A stretch of 5,654 nucleotides of DNA, from positions 1 through 5,654 of the forward strand of contig JANYDP010000583.1 of NCBI GenBank assembly GCA_025363535.1, read 5' to 3'. The notes under the pieces are model-generated. The model was not told the DNA's origin. It saw only the letters and a list, made by a program, of their open reading frames with translations, and did not search any database. The DNA comes from Verrucomicrobiota bacterium. Its GTDB lineage: Bacteria; Verrucomicrobiota; Verrucomicrobiia; Limisphaerales; CAIQOK01. The position numbers were made by a program, and so were the translations under genes. Of this stretch, positions 5,414 to 5,654 are shown one piece after another; within the stretch, counting starts at the first letter, position 1, and the number at the start of each line of letters is the position of its first letter.

Positions 5414-5654
5414 ATGAAGAACCATAAAAGGTCTGGAAAAAGACTTACCCTCACTTTCATAGCCATGTGTGCGTTTGGCAGTACTCCGCACGCGCTCGCC
5501 GCTCCCCGTCCGCCCCTGCCGCCGATTCCTGAGTTCGCATCGCTGCTGTATCACGAATCCTTTGATGCACTGTTTTCCTCGGGCAGCACCAACGCACAAG
5601 TCATCACCGACAAATTCACCTACGTTGAAAGCTGGTCGGGTTACGCACTGCAAC
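5414..5654 (+). CDS. Exported protein of unknown function, N-terminal part (cut by window edge)
   Basis: The open frame starts at ATG 5414 and runs off the right edge after 80 codons. It begins with a strong signal peptide: basic MKNHKRSGKR, a hydrophobic stretch at 11-24, and a likely cleavage site A-L-A after residue 29. A Pro-rich linker follows (about 31-38), then residues 40-80 with motifs such as LLYHESFDALFSSGSTN and FTYVESWSGYALQ. The Phe-Asp and Glu-Ser-Trp-Ser-Gly pattern recalls the start of large secreted proteins with LamG/jelly-roll-like or choice-of-anchor domains in Verrucomicrobiota, but too little is visible to assign a family. No good ribosome site is seen; a GAGG at 5387-5390 is too far upstream. 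It is divergent from the XRE regulator, which may control it. That the gene is real is well supported by the signal peptide; its function is unassigned. Confidence 0.72.
   Translation, partial: MKNHKRSGKRLTLTFIAMCAFGSTPHALAAPRPPLPPIPEFASLLYHESFDALFSSGSTNAQVITDKFTYVESWSGYALQ

Noticed and set aside
5294..5653. 119-codon - strand frame at the right edge
   Set aside because: It is antisense to a frame with a convincing signal peptide and overlaps the XRE start; it has no recognisable features.

Overview
The window is GC-rich and densely coded. It looks like part of a Gram-negative-type (diderm) chromosome, most likely from Verrucomicrobiota, Pedosphaera/Limisphaerales-like. That placement is inference. 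It rests on secretins with a recognisable T2SS flavour, starts with little or no Shine-Dalgarno sequence, a GAACATC/GATGTTC intergenic repeat of the kind I associate with those genomes, and a compact XRE regulator beside an exported protein gene. No rRNA, tRNA or marker gene is present to fix the taxonomy.

Layout. (1) Bases 36-136 hold a short inverted and direct repeat cluster that runs into the 5' end of the first gene. (2) Bases 103-5010 form one tightly packed + strand gene cluster of four genes, with gaps of 4, 34 and 31 bases. They encode a GspC/PilP-like periplasmic HR-domain protein, an N-domain-only secretin protein, a secretin-pore protein, and a membrane histidine kinase. (3) A convergent XRE-type regulator lies on the - strand (5043-5357). 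(4) A divergent exported protein starts at 5414 and is cut by the right edge.

Main observation: the T2SS-type secretin is divided between two adjacent genes, each with its own signal peptide. The first (893-2158) carries N0, N1, N2 and only the first half of N3, then ends in a Ser/Gly-rich tail. The second (2193-3419) begins, after its signal peptide, with a Gly/Phe-rich stretch, then the second half of N3 and the complete beta-barrel secretin domain. The break therefore falls inside the variable loop of N3. A Gly-rich insert sits at the matching place in N2 of the first protein. This is not explained by a simple frameshift, because a full signal sequence lies between the halves. If both proteins are made, they should have to reassemble in trans in the periplasm.

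How the genes may work together (inference): the HR-domain protein would contact the N-domains as GspC does with GspD. The two secretin pieces would form the outer-membrane channel and its periplasmic ring. The kinase, which has a large periplasmic sensor region, could report on the envelope or on secretion. No ATPase, platform protein, pseudopilin or response regulator is in the window, so those partners must lie elsewhere if the system is a complete secretion machine.
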